Below are positions 33,497-44,700 of a stretch of 64,000 nt of DNA, one piece after another. The notes beneath the pieces were generated by a model, which was not told the origin of the DNA, made no database searches, and saw only the letters and a program-made list of their open reading frames with translations. The position numbers were made by a program, and so were the translations under genes. Within the stretch, counting starts at the first letter, position 1; the number at the start of each line of letters is the position of its first letter. Source of the DNA: Ilex aquifolium. Its lineage: Eukaryota; Streptophyta; Magnoliopsida; Aquifoliales; Aquifoliaceae. The stretch is taken from NCBI GenBank assembly GCA_951799425.1, contig OX637394.1:39263001-39327000 (forward strand), written 5' to 3'.

Positions 33497-34990
33497 TCAA
33501 CATAGATATACCTGACACTGTATAACAGTTTTACCAACCTTGAACCCCGGAACCACTGTGAAAGCCACACGAGGTTCACTTTCCGGTGTGCCATTAGATG
33601 ATAAGAATGCTTCTTCGTTCACGGTCTCCATGTACACTTCAGAGAATCGACTCCTTTTCCTCATTTGAAAGATTGAGGCTTCAGGTTCGAAAGAGAAGGC
33701 CAGACAATGCAGGAGCCAAACCCGCTTCGCCATTTCAGCAAATGTGGCAAAGAAGGTTGTTTCAGGGTATTCACTAGAACTCACCAACTTTCTCTGATTC
33801 GTATTGCCAAAAAGCGATGATTCCATCTTCGGATGAACAAGTCTCAAGTACTTGGTGCGACAAAATTTCGCAAATGTTGATTTAGGCTTCCAGGCAAGAT
33901 ATTCCTCTGGTTTCATGGATTTCAATTCCATGAATCTGTCAAAGAATAGACGCGGCTGTGTTTTTCGCTCCAGCAAAGACTCATTTGGAGGAGAGAAGTT
34001 CGGGTAGTTGAAACCATCAAACATCTCTCGGTTAACAAAGGACTCAAATGCGAAACATTTGTGGTTCGCCTTCCAGTACATGACATCCGATTCAATTGAA
34101 TCCGCTGCTTCATCTAAATCCCACCCTGCAGATTCCATCTCACTGATCATCAACCGAACAAAGCTCCTAATTGATTTAATTGTCTGCCTAAGAACTGCAA
34201 TGAAATGGCTGAGGCTCAAGCCTGATAAATGAAGATTGTCATGAATGGATAATGGCCCACTTGAATTCAATCTCTTTTCGAGCAACTTTTTCTCTCTCAT
34301 ACCCTCCTCCAATTTCTCTCTAAGAAAGGTGATTTCCGAGTCTTTGAGCTTAAGCTGAGAGTCCAACTTTTTTGCCATAATTTCATAGGTGGTCAAAAGA
34401 CTCTTATGCTCCTGAAGTTCAGCAGACAACAGGGTAGTTTCAGGAGAAGCAGCATCAAACTGTTTCTTCAAGTAACAATGCTTCAATTCAGACAATTTTT
34501 TTAACTCCGAAACTACCAACTGATCAGCAGATTGAATCCCTTCTGCATCATAAGGAGACTGAGCAAACTGTAACTGGGCATATGCAGCTTTAACAGAAGA
34601 AATGCTGGCAAACAGTTTTGCAAGAAAAGCTTCAGTGGCTGCTCTGATCCGAAGCTTTTCCTCTTTGTCCATGTCATAATGCTTGACTTTGTCATGGGAC
34701 TTGGTTTTCTGAATTCCATCAATGGCTGCTCTGATCCAAAGCTTTTCATCTTCGTTGTCCAACAACAGAGACCCAAAGCTTGACCGATGCTTGGGAACAG
34801 TGGCTGGTCTGGTCCGAAGCTTTTCATCTGTGTCTATGTCATCATGTTTGACATTTTCATGGGACTTGGTTTTCTGAATTCCATCGACTGGAGCAACGCC
34901 TGTCACAGCCCGAATGTGCAAAACCTTAGCAAAAGTGCGGGCCAAGCTGCTCTTACTTGGGGTCACCGCAGGTCGTTTAACCGAATCCAT
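33497..34990 (-). CDS. GIL1: GIL1-like protein (DUF641, gravitropic in the light)
   Basis: 497 residues, coding in a single exon. The acceptor TTTGTTTCAG lies directly before the ATG at 34990. The DUF641 domain is at about 105-230 (FLAKLFASISSVKAAYAQLQ, AQSPYDAEGIQSAD), followed by a coiled coil (KDSEITFLREKLEEGMREKK). The C-terminal half has FESFVNREMFDGFN, WLLHCLAFSFEPE and the closing FTVVPGFKVGKTVIQCQVYL, a signature of GIL1/IRK-interacting-like proteins. In Arabidopsis GIL1 is needed for phytochrome-dependent loss of gravitropism in light; its biochemistry is not settled. Odd here: residues 35-105 hold two copies of a DGIQKTKSH..K unit and three EKL..R.A segments. All other conserved parts are intact, so the gene looks functional. 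Confidence 0.93.
   Translation of the reverse strand: MDSVKRPAVTPSKSSLARTFAKVLHIRAVTGVAPVDGIQKTKSHENVKHDDIDTDEKLRTRPATVPKHRSSFGSLLLDNEDEKLWIRAAIDGIQKTKSHDKVKHYDMDKEEKLRIRAATEAFLAKLFASISSVKAAYAQLQFAQSPYDAEGIQSADQLVVSELKKLSELKHCYLKKQFDAASPETTLLSAELQEHKSLLTTYEIMAKKLDSQLKLKDSEITFLREKLEEGMREKKLLEKRLNSSGPLSIHDNLHLSGLSLSHFIAVLRQTIKSIRSFVRLMISEMESAGWDLDEAADSIESDVMYWKANHKCFAFESFVNREMFDGFNYPNFSPPNESLLERKTQPRLFFDRFMELKSMKPEEYLAWKPKSTFAKFCRTKYLRLVHPKMESSLFGNTNQRKLVSSSEYPETTFFATFAEMAKRVWLLHCLAFSFEPEASIFQMRKRSRFSEVYMETVNEEAFLSSNGTPESEPRVAFTVVPGFKVGKTVIQCQVYLC
34630..34893 (-). repeat. In-frame duplication in the GIL1-like N-terminus
   Basis: Two ~90-bp copies (about 34635-34727 and 34799-34893) share AAGCTTTTC, CATGGGACTTGGTTTTCTGA and ATTCCATC. 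A third partial copy (GCTCTGATCCAAAGCTTTTC) starts at 34727. All remain in frame. Confidence 0.85.
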
Positions 34991-37090
34991 CTGAAACAAA
35001 AGATCAGAAAGTGATGATAGAGAAAATATTACAATTAGGATTGCACAAATGGGATTGAGTACTTCAGATAATGAAACAACAATAGTTAAAAGAAGAAAAA
35101 GAATATTATGCTATGATGACAATGATGAGCATGTTTCAACAAAAGAGAAAAGCAGTATGCTTTAACTCTTGGATCGAGGACACTTAAGGTAGATAGGATC
35201 TCTTTTTGCTCTACCTTTGAAAGTTGCTGATTTGCTTTCCTTTGGAAGCTCAAAAAAGCAGATTTTAATCAAGAGAACAGAACAGAAGGAGAGATAAAAA
35301 GATCAGGGAGAGAAGGTAAAGAATATTGGATTCGATGGCACGTTCAAAATAAGGGGTTAATAGTTGAAGGTTCTCAATGCTTATCACAGTATGAAGCTAC
35401 AGATGACAGCGATTGCGATGATGCATTGCAGCAAGAGTATAATGTACATTGGAAATCAGGGGGGGAATGTAACTGGAGGGGGGGTTAAGTGGTTAACAAC
35501 TTATGATAAGTATGATTTCTTCTATTGTGCTAAAATATTCTACTCCATATACAATGGTTTGACCACAAGAATCATAACAGCTCCGTCCTAACTAACTTGG
35601 GAAGCCATGTCAGTATGAAAAAAAAAAAAAAAAATAAATGGGTCCCCTTTGATAGACCTAAGGAGGCACTTTAATAATCACAGAGACGATGAACCCGTCC
35701 TCGAGATCATAAACAAGGACCTAATGAATATCAGAGATAACCAAGGTGCTCATTTGGAAAGTCCTCGAGATTATTGTATAATGAGACTCACACGAAACAC
35801 CGCAATTGATCCAACACACATAATTTATGAATGATTAATGACATTCCAAATTTATATCATGCCACCACAGTCTAGAAAGATTGGTGGAGGTGGAGGAGGA
35901 GGTGGAGATGGAGTTCAATACTTCATAATTTTCATTGCACACCCGCAAACCCAAAAGATATCCTAAAATATCTTTTATTTCGATATCATATTCGACGTAC
36001 TAATTAGCGTTGATGAACTTACGGGTAGAATTTACCTTAAAAATTGGTTTACAACATATACACTTACCTAATCTTATTTTTTACCGACGGTAAAACATCC
36101 TATCTGATCTCACATCAACCTAATGTGGCCTACCGCAAAAAATCACTTGGGCGCTCATGAGTGCATTAGACAAACATTCATGAACGTTAGGCTTCACATC
36201 CGTCAGATACGAACATGGCCCGCAAAACGAACGGCCATAAACACTCTCCCAAACCAGAGTAACTCCAATGGTAAGTGGACCCGGCTTTGAAGAACAAAAT
36301 AGTAAGTGGACGACCCCACACCTCCCCGAAAACCCCACGTGATCAGGCACGTCTCTACATACCCGACCACGTGCAGTTCACGTGACACGCGTGTTTTCAC
36401 TAGTGTTCGCCACACATGACATGAGGGCGCCCGCAGGCGAATCCGTACTCCATATAGGAAACACGCGCATAGGGAACGATTACTATGATCCTCTACATGC
36501 GGGTGTAGAATCATATATTACACTATCATACAACAAAGCAATCAAATCATCGCCGTCGACTAGACCTTGAAAATATTACCGTTACCTTTCAAGAACACCT
36601 CGAGAAAAGTGCCACTCAGTTTGTCTTCGTCACCCAGAAAATATCACAAGAACATAACCCCATAATCACTCTAATGGCGACCTCCGAACCAAAATGACAA
36701 AGAAAGCTTCACACAGAGAGAGAGAGAGAGAGAGATGTACACACATACACATATAAGCTATGAAAAATCTTAAGTCGTGTTTGGACAAACCTTACCTCAA
36801 AAAGGAGAAACCAAACAAAATTCCAAGTCAAAGACTTTTGAGAAGAACCTGCAGAGCCAAACACCAAAACTCAATGTCTAGAGAACCCAAAACCCCTGAA
36901 AGATTATCATATCAGAATCAATATAAGATGCTCTCTGCCAAACCGTCTATAAGAGATATAAAATTAAAATTAAAAATCGAATGCAATAATAATGGAATAA
37001 AATGTCAAATTAACAATAAACAAATGAAAATCGACACATGGTCTATATCTATAGGAGGTTTACAGAGAATGATGCTGATCCAGAACATAC
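34991..37090 (-). other. 5' UTR intron of the GIL1-like gene
   Basis: Donor AAG/GTATGTT at 37091/37090 and acceptor TTTGTTTCAG/ATG at 34991/34990 define a 2,100-bp intron just ahead of the start codon. A possible alternative first exon ends at a GAAAG/GTAACG donor near 36583, after a (GA)n tract at 36715-36736. The intron also holds a G-box cluster. Confidence 0.6.
36336..36395. promoter_or_regulatory. Cluster of three G-boxes (CACGTG)
   Basis: Perfect CACGTG at 36336-36341, 36368-36373 and 36379-36384, followed by ACACGCGTGT at 36386-36395. G-boxes bind bZIP and bHLH (PIF-type) factors. It lies within the leader intron, or upstream of the alternative first exon, of the GIL1-like gene. Confidence 0.6.
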
Positions 37091-37450
37091 CTTAAGAAGA
37101 AACTTCTTGTTTCGTGATATATCATTCATCAGAAAGCTGCTGGCATTCAAAAAAGAAATCTCTTCAATTTGACCTTGGCCTTGATTATTCGTGGTTTTTA
37201 TAGAAAGAAATACAACGGGCCTTAATGGGTTTGTTTGGAACAGGAAGGTTGGTTTTAGATTGGTAATGGTGGGTGATGAGAGCAGGTATTTGATGGGTTT
37301 TGGTGGTTTATGTGGGGAAGAAAAATCAGAGCTTGACTGAGGAGGTAGAGTTTTCAAGAGAGAGAGAAACAAAAAAATCAGACTTCGGAGGGAAGAGAGA
37401 GAGATGCAGGAAAAGACAAAAATGACCAGGGGACTGGAAAATTATCGACT
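37091..37450 (-). other. Probable 5' UTR exon and promoter edge of the GIL1-like gene
   Basis: A CT-rich leader (CTCTCTCTTCCCTCC on the minus strand) near 37400 leads to the AAG/GTATGTT donor. There is no long frame. The transcription start is not defined. Confidence 0.5.
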
Positions 37451-39580
37451 GGAGACAGCAGAGGCAGGCATTGGAGAAATAAAAACTGGCCACTAGGTTT
37501 TGCCCTAGGAAACTTAACGGTAGTAATTCTACACTGTAAACCCAGAGGTTAGGTGGAGTGCAAACAATTACGATCGTAAATTCAGAGGTCTTGACTTTGA
37601 ATTTTAATAATGTTTTGAGTTACGTTAAAATAGATTTATTTTTTATGAATATTCTAATTCTAGCGTCGATGATCTATCTTTAACCAAGAAATTAGTTGAG
37701 ATGTGCGTAAACTGATTCGAATCCTCTTAACCTTTAAAAAAAAAAAAAAAAATCTACGCGGTAGCAGGTAATAACTCAATTTTTGTTACAGGGGTTCGAG
37801 TCTTATATAGATATGACAATTTTGTTGGGGGTTATACCTGCTCTTTAGTATTTAAAATACAAATTGAAATCTCTAGCTTCGGTCTTGGCACATGTGTGGT
37901 AGAGTCTCTTGCTAATAATTATATAGTATTAATGAACAATGCTCTTTGGTGGATAAGTGGAGTGTGTATATTTATTTATTTTATTGTACCCAAAAAAAAA
38001 AAAAGTAATTTTACACCGTAAATCCAGCATTAAATTAATACAAAATAAGTAATTTAACTTTACAATTAAAAGATTTGAGATCAAATAAATTAATAGGTCA
38101 ACAAAAATTCATTAAATAGGATTTTTTTTTTCAATAAGTAAATACGATTAATTTCTATATAACAAATTCATTTATTTTTATAATATAAAATAAGACATGT
38201 TTCAATAAGTCAGTCTATCTGTGTCAAATAGATTCATTTAAAGGCCAACAACATTCTTCTTAAAATCATTTACATTGAATTTTTCTCTCTTTCAAATTTA
38301 TTAGTTCTTACTTACATTACATTGTATTTTTAGGCAAGAAATACCACTAATATAATAAAAAAAAGCGACAAGGCTATAATATAACACGATTTTATTCCTT
38401 TTTCTCATATCCCGATACTGTCACAAAGTATCATCATTCAATTAAAAAATTAAAAATAAATAAAGTGAACCTCCACTATTTTTATAACTATCAGTAACCG
38501 CCACATCTAATCAGTAACACATAGGATTAGTGAGATTCACATTACCTATTTATTGTCTTTTAATTGAATGGTGATACCATGTGACGGTGATGACATAGTG
38601 TCACCGTTGCAATGAAGATTTTTTCCTCATTGGGGTAAGTCTCATCAATTGCATAAAGAATATTTTCCTTTTAAAAAAAAATAGAAAGTAGATTAGATTC
38701 ATTGATTTGTCAATATCTATCTATATAATAAAGTATAATACAATTAAAATCTCAAGAAATAAAAAAAATGACTTTAACTTTTCGCGGTTGAGATTTATCC
38801 AAAATTTAACTCACTTTAATCCAAAGGTTAATATTAACCCTCTAAATTTTTTATTTCCGCTCAAATTTCAACCCCTTATATTAAATACCTCTCTCTTCAG
38901 TCAACCCCTTGTGTTAAATCCCTTATTCTTCCTCTGTTATCATTAATTTTCTATCTAATTGTGCGAGCCTGTGGATCTGAATTTTAAACCTCCCCCAAAA
39001 GTTGCACGTCTCTCTCTCTCTACATGTCAATGGTGGCTTATAACTCTTCAGCGCTTTCTCAATAATGTTTGTCTATACATATACATATACGTTCCACTTG
39101 AACGGTCTGATATGCCAAAACGCTAACTACATTTTAATCATATTCAAGTCAGTGTTTAAATATTTCATTGTTATCTCAGTGTTGATTCAATTTTGCTATT
39201 ATGATTTTCCTTTTCGATTTGATCTGTGTTTGAGATTTGAATGTAATATTAATCTAATTTTTTGAACTGAAATGTGGCGTCAATTGCGATAATCAACTTA
39301 ATGGGGGTGACTTTGTGATTCATTGTTGATGCAATTTTGCTGGGTGTTTTGAAGGAAATTGCTTTGTTAAATTGGCATTACGTGATTGTATTGGTTGGAA
39401 TGTGAGTAAGTGCAGTTCGTTTTATAAAAAAAATTGGCGTTGTTCGGTTTTGAGATTGGTTCAATTTCTTAAGTTTTAGAATTCACACCAGTGGTTGTCG
39501 ATTTCTATTGAGCATTGAAGGGGTACTTTGTGATCTGAATTGCCTCTTTTTTTCTTTTTTTTTGGAATTTGGTTTGGATG
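37451..39580. other. AT-rich intergenic with a MITE and a dispersed repeat
   Basis: 38195-38335 is similar to 2011-2150. A MITE lies at about 38405-38605. A CT-rich leader-like stretch at 39000-39060 has no following gene. Confidence 0.4.
38405..38605. mobile_element. MITE with ~28-bp inverted ends
   Basis: GTCACAAAGTATCATCATTC and its continuation AATTAAAA on the left match the reversed right end GTCACATGGTATCACCATTC plus AATTAAAA at about 24 of 28 positions. The ~130-bp core is non-coding. Confidence 0.6.
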
Positions 39581-39588
39581 GTTATTCG

Positions 39589-40343
39589 CAGGGCCGCCCC
39601 ATAGTGTAAAAATAAAAGCGTGGGCTTTAGACCTCATATATAAAAAAATGCCTCAAATTTAAAGATCAATAATATAATATAAGCTAAAAAATAAAATTTA
39701 CTATAATATAGCCAAACAAAATAATTTTTGAAAGAGTAACCCACAATCACATTTATTAAAGGATAAAAAAAGATTAACAAAAAAAAGTTCTGACAAAATC
39801 CATCTTTTTCTCCAAAAATAAATAAATCAAACACATTCTCTATTTCTCTTAAACTTGTTTTTTTCTTATTTGAACGCAAAACACCAATTAAACCATTTAT
39901 TCTCATTTAAATTTTTTTTGATAAAGTTCTTATTCGTAATAAATAAAATATAACAAAAATTTAGGTGAAAGTTACATAGATAAATAAGTAAAATTCAAAT
40001 ATAGTAAAATAATCCAAAATAAAGATAACAATGAATTTATTTAAAATAAAGTCAATCATTTAATACCACAGTTTCGACCATATAAAACAAATAAAAAGAA
40101 TATTAAAATATTAATGAAGAAATTAATTTTATTCCTATAAATATTTTTGATCAATAGTTATATTATTAGTCAAAAAAATATATTAACAAAATATGAATAA
40201 AAAAATAATCAACAATTTCGAATCTCATAAAAAAGTAAAAATAATAGATTTTACATTAAAAAATTAAATTATTATTAAGAAAAATAAAAAATTATCAGTG
40301 GCCATCATTACTTTAAGCCCCATATTTTGTTGAGTCACCCCTA
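39589..40343. mobile_element. Non-autonomous hAT element, 755 bp
   Basis: Flanked by an exact 8-bp duplication GTTATTCG (39581-39588 and 40344-40351), the size used by hAT transposases. The ends CAGGGCCGCCCC and (reversed) TAGGGGTGACTC fit the YAGGG hAT terminus. The interior is very AT-rich without a transposase, so it would need one in trans. Confidence 0.8.
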
Positions 40344-40351
40344 GTTATTCG

Positions 40352-41106
40352 GTGGACTTGAAGATTTTGATGTTATAGTTATAAAAAGTTATTCGGTGTA
40401 CAGTGTTGCAACAATGGCTTTATGAAAGGCCAAGGTTTGATTATTATATTACTCCTATTTTAATTTAGATCTTGCTGTTTTGAATAATTTCTCGCCATAT
40501 TTTGTAGTTTTTAAATTTGGGATAAAGGATTTTGAATAATTTCTCTTCATTTTAAAACCAAATTTTTTATCAAGAGACTTAATTTATCCTTACAAGCTAT
40601 TTGGTGTAACATATTGACCTACATAGTTTGGTTTAAATGTTTGATGATATATGCTCTTGAACTTAAGTCCATACAATATATTACTTATAAATATTAGCAT
40701 CTAAGAATTTTTTTTAATTTTTAAATTTATCCTTAATTATTATAATAAAGTCAATTATACGTACTTATATATTTTCATCTAATTTTTATTTTTTACATCT
40801 ATTTGACTTTCAACTTGTTTTAGACACTTTTATAAAGATTTTTAAATTCTTTTGAACTCCTTTATTAGTAGTACAATTATATACAGTTATTTATATATTT
40901 ATACGAAAAAATAAAGTCTTATATATGTTAAATTATTATAATATATAGTTATCATGTTGAATTCTATAGTCAAATATATAATATATTTCATTTTTTGACA
41001 TGCAGTAATATAATCTATTTAACAAATAAAAATTAATAACTTTATAATTAAATGGGTCAAAGAGATACTTAAATAAATGACAAATTAACTACTCAAAAAT
41101 TTATAA
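40352..41106. other. AT-rich intergenic, nothing recognised
   Basis: Stops in all frames and no repeats of note, up to the Tat element 5' LTR. Confidence 0.4.
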
Positions 41107-41661
41107 TGATGGGCCAGGCCTAAAAGGCCCAAAATCATATTGAAGCCCAGTTGCAATTAAAGGCTCAAACTTATGAAGACTCAGGTCCAATAAGATTCAA
41201 GCTCAATTAAGTGCACCATAGAGCTGCCTCGGCTTAGCTACAAAGATCCAGAGAGCACCCTTACCTTCTCTACCACCTTGGAAGCAGTCAACTTGGACCG
41301 AGTCTTGTGGGGAGCTCCTCAACGGCCACATCCGTTGAGGAGAATCTGCAAGTTCCACTAGGATAGCCAGATATTTACCACTTAATAGCTCCACTATGTT
41401 GGAGAATGAGTATAAAAGGTAAGCCCCACCAACACTTGGGGGGCATCACCTTCTACAAAGCATTAAACTCCTCTTCCTCTCCAATCTGTAACACTCCGTT
41501 CACCGGAATCAATAAAATACCGGCAACTCTCTGCCATTCCAAAGTGGACGTAGGTCAAATTGACTGAACCACTATAAATCCCGTCTCTCTCTACTTTAAT
41601 TATTGTTTAATTTCTAAATTACTTGACTAGTGGTGTGCAAAGTCAATTTTGTGCATCATCA
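41107..41661 (+). repeat. 5' LTR of the Tat element
   Basis: Promoter TATA box TATAAAAGG at 41411-41419 and polyadenylation signal AATAAA at 41511-41516, giving a short R region between about 41440 and 41535. Differs from the 3' LTR at about 15 positions counted by eye. Confidence 0.95.
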
Positions 41662-41716
41662 GTTTGGCGCCGTCTGTGGGAACGAAAAATTTCTCATTTT
41701 TAAACACTGTGAACCA

Positions 41717-44700
41717 ATGGCGATCACGACCCGATCGATGAACCACCATGAAGACAATCCTACACGAGAGGAGGAGGTTGCTCCTCCAGTTACCAATCCT
41801 GTCCCGAACGCTCCAGCACCAAATTCTCAGCAAATGTTGGAGACCATGCAGCAGCTGGTGGCCCAAAACCAGCAGATACTGCAACTCATGCTCTCTGGAC
41901 AAGGAGGAGCACAACTTGGTGGAGCACAGCTCGGAGGACCTCAAGGAGCTCCACATCTAGAGGGCCAAAGAGCTCCACACCCTGCTGTTCCACACCTTGC
42001 TGCTCCACACCCTGCTGCTCCACACCTAGGCGCTCCACACCCTACTGCTCCACACCCTGCCGCTCCATACCTAGGCGACCCTACAGGGCTGGGCGCCCTC
42101 TTTGGAGTCCCCCTGGGCGCCCCACACAGGGGAGCCCATCACGAGGGATTTCCACCTCCTCCTCCTGCTTCTCACGGTGGAAACCCTCATCTCCATGAAG
42201 ATGAAGGCGAGAATCAAAGCATGGAACATGGGAGTCACTTCCATGTTCATTCCAGAGGAGTCCCCAATCATTGGGATGAGAAAATCAAAGAAGTACAAAA
42301 TCAGCTAGGTGACGTCTTCAATGCCATGAAGGCGCAAGGACCAGAGACTGTAGACTATCTTGTGAGGCAAACTGACACGCCTTTCAAGCCGGACGTGGCG
42401 AACTACCCCCTCCCTCAAAAGTTTAAAATGCCATCGGTGGAGACCTTTGACGGGAAGAAAGATCCACTGGACCATCTGGAGACTTACAAAACCCTAATGC
42501 ATCTGCACAGTGTCCCCGACAAAATCATGTGCAGAGCATTCCCAACCACTTTGAAGGGATCTGCTCGACAGTGGTTTGCCAAGCTCGCTCCGGCCTCTAT
42601 TTCCTCCTTCGCTGAGTTGAGCAGGTCGTTCGTGTCACACTTCATCGGAGGGCGCCGCCACCAGAAGCCCGTTACTCACCTGCTCAGCATAAAGCAGGAC
42701 AAGGACGAAAGCCTGAGGAGTTACCTCAGTCGTTTCAACGAGGAGGTCCTTCAGGTAGAAGAACCCGATGACAAGGTGTCCATGACTGCATTCTTGGGAG
42801 GCCTCCGCTCTTCAAGCTTCCTATTCTCGGTGATGAAGCGACCACCAAGGAGCATGCCGGAGCTACTAGCCAAAGCCCAAAAGTACATGAATGCAGAAGA
42901 CATCACGAGGGCCAGACGAGGGGAGACATCCAGAACAGGGGAGAAGAGAAAGGAAAGAGACAGAGACGACAAGAAGGAGACTAGCAATAAGCACAACAGG
43001 ACAGAGAGGGTACCTGTCAGGGACCGACTTGGTCCTGCTCCTCAAAGGGACCGATTTGGTCCTGCTCCTCAGAGGGACCGACAAGCCTTTACTCCCCTCA
43101 ACGCCGCTGTCGGGCACATCTTATGCCAGATCCAGGAGGACCCCGCAGTAAAGTGGCCTGGGAGGATGAAGTCTCCCCCAAACCGCAGGAACCCAAGCAA
43201 GTACTGTCGCTTCCATCGCGACCATGGTCATGACACCGACGATTGTTATGACCTTAAAAGGCAAATTGAGGACCTCATTCAACGTGGACACCTTCGCCAG
43301 TATGTAGCCAGAAGAGGACAAGCACCGCCTCCACCTCACAATCAGGAAGATCCACAGCCCATTGGGGAGATCCACACCATCTCGGGAGGACTAGCAGGAG
43401 GTGGAGAGTCACTTTCTGCAATGAAGGCCCATGCCAGAAAGGCGAGGCACTTCGACGAATTGCGTCCATCCAAGGCGCTAAAGCAGGGCGACATTGAGGT
43501 CATATTCTTCTCGGATAGGGACTTGGAAGGAATCCAGCACCCCCATGATGACCCCCTGGTGCTTACCATGACCGTGGCCAATTTCCAAGTGTGCAGGATC
43601 TTGGTGGATAGTGGCAGCTTTGCAGACATTCTTTTCGCAGAGGCTTATGACAAGCTCAACCTGGGCAGGGAGAGACTGCAACCTATCAGATCACCACTCA
43701 TTGGTTTCTCAGGGGAGAAGGTATATCCTCTTGGGTCCGTCACTCTTCCTGTCACAGCCGGAGCAGCACCCCGAAGCTCCACCGTCATGGTCAATTTCTT
43801 GATAATAGACTGCCCGTCAGCCTACAACATCATTCTGGGGCGACCTGCTCTTAACACATTAAGAGCTGTGCCCTCCACTTATCATCTCATCCTTCGTTTT
43901 CCAACCCCAAATGGAGTCGGAGAGATCAGAGGAGACCAGTTAGCGGCAAGGGAGTGCTATGTCTCCTCTATGAAGACCAGGAAGCCACAGGAAGCGTTGC
44001 AAGTTGAAATCCTAGATCCGAGGGATGATTCCACCATAGAAAGAGGAGAACCGGTGGAGGAGCTCACCCCCATGGTTTTGGATGAAGATCACCCAGACAG
44101 AAGAGTATACGTTGGCTCTTCCCTTTCTGTAGATTTGGTTGGCCCGCTAATAGATTTTTTGAGACGAAACATGGACATCTTTGCATGGTCGCATGCAGAC
44201 CTGGAGGGCATCGACCCAGAAGTGGCCACACACCGCCTCAATGTTGACCTATGCCACAAGCCTGTTCGCCAAAAGCTGAGGGGCACCTCCACTGAAAGGG
44301 CTCAAGCTATGGACAAAGAGGTAGGAAAACTAATAGACAACGGGGCCGTCAGAGAAGTAGCATATCCTGAATGGCTCTCCAACGTAGTGATGGTCACTAA
44401 GACTAATGGGAAGTGGCGCCTCTGCGTCGACTTCACAGAACTTAACAAGGCGTGCCCAAAAGACAGCTACCCGCTACCACGGATCAATCTCCTCATCGAC
44501 GCAACCGCTGGGCATGAATTGCTCACTTTCCTGGATGCATACTCTGGGTATAACCAGATTAGCATGTACCCCTCGGACCAGGAGAAGACATCATTCATTA
44601 CTCCAAAGGGGACCTACTGCTATAGGGTTATGCCCTTCGGGCTAAAAAACGCGGGAGCAACCTACCAACGGTTGGTGAACAAGATGTTCGAGTTTCAAAT

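Noticed and set aside
36120..36570. Overlapping open frames on both strands around the G-box cluster
   Set aside because: They lie in the predicted leader intron, have no motif, and reflect locally higher GC.
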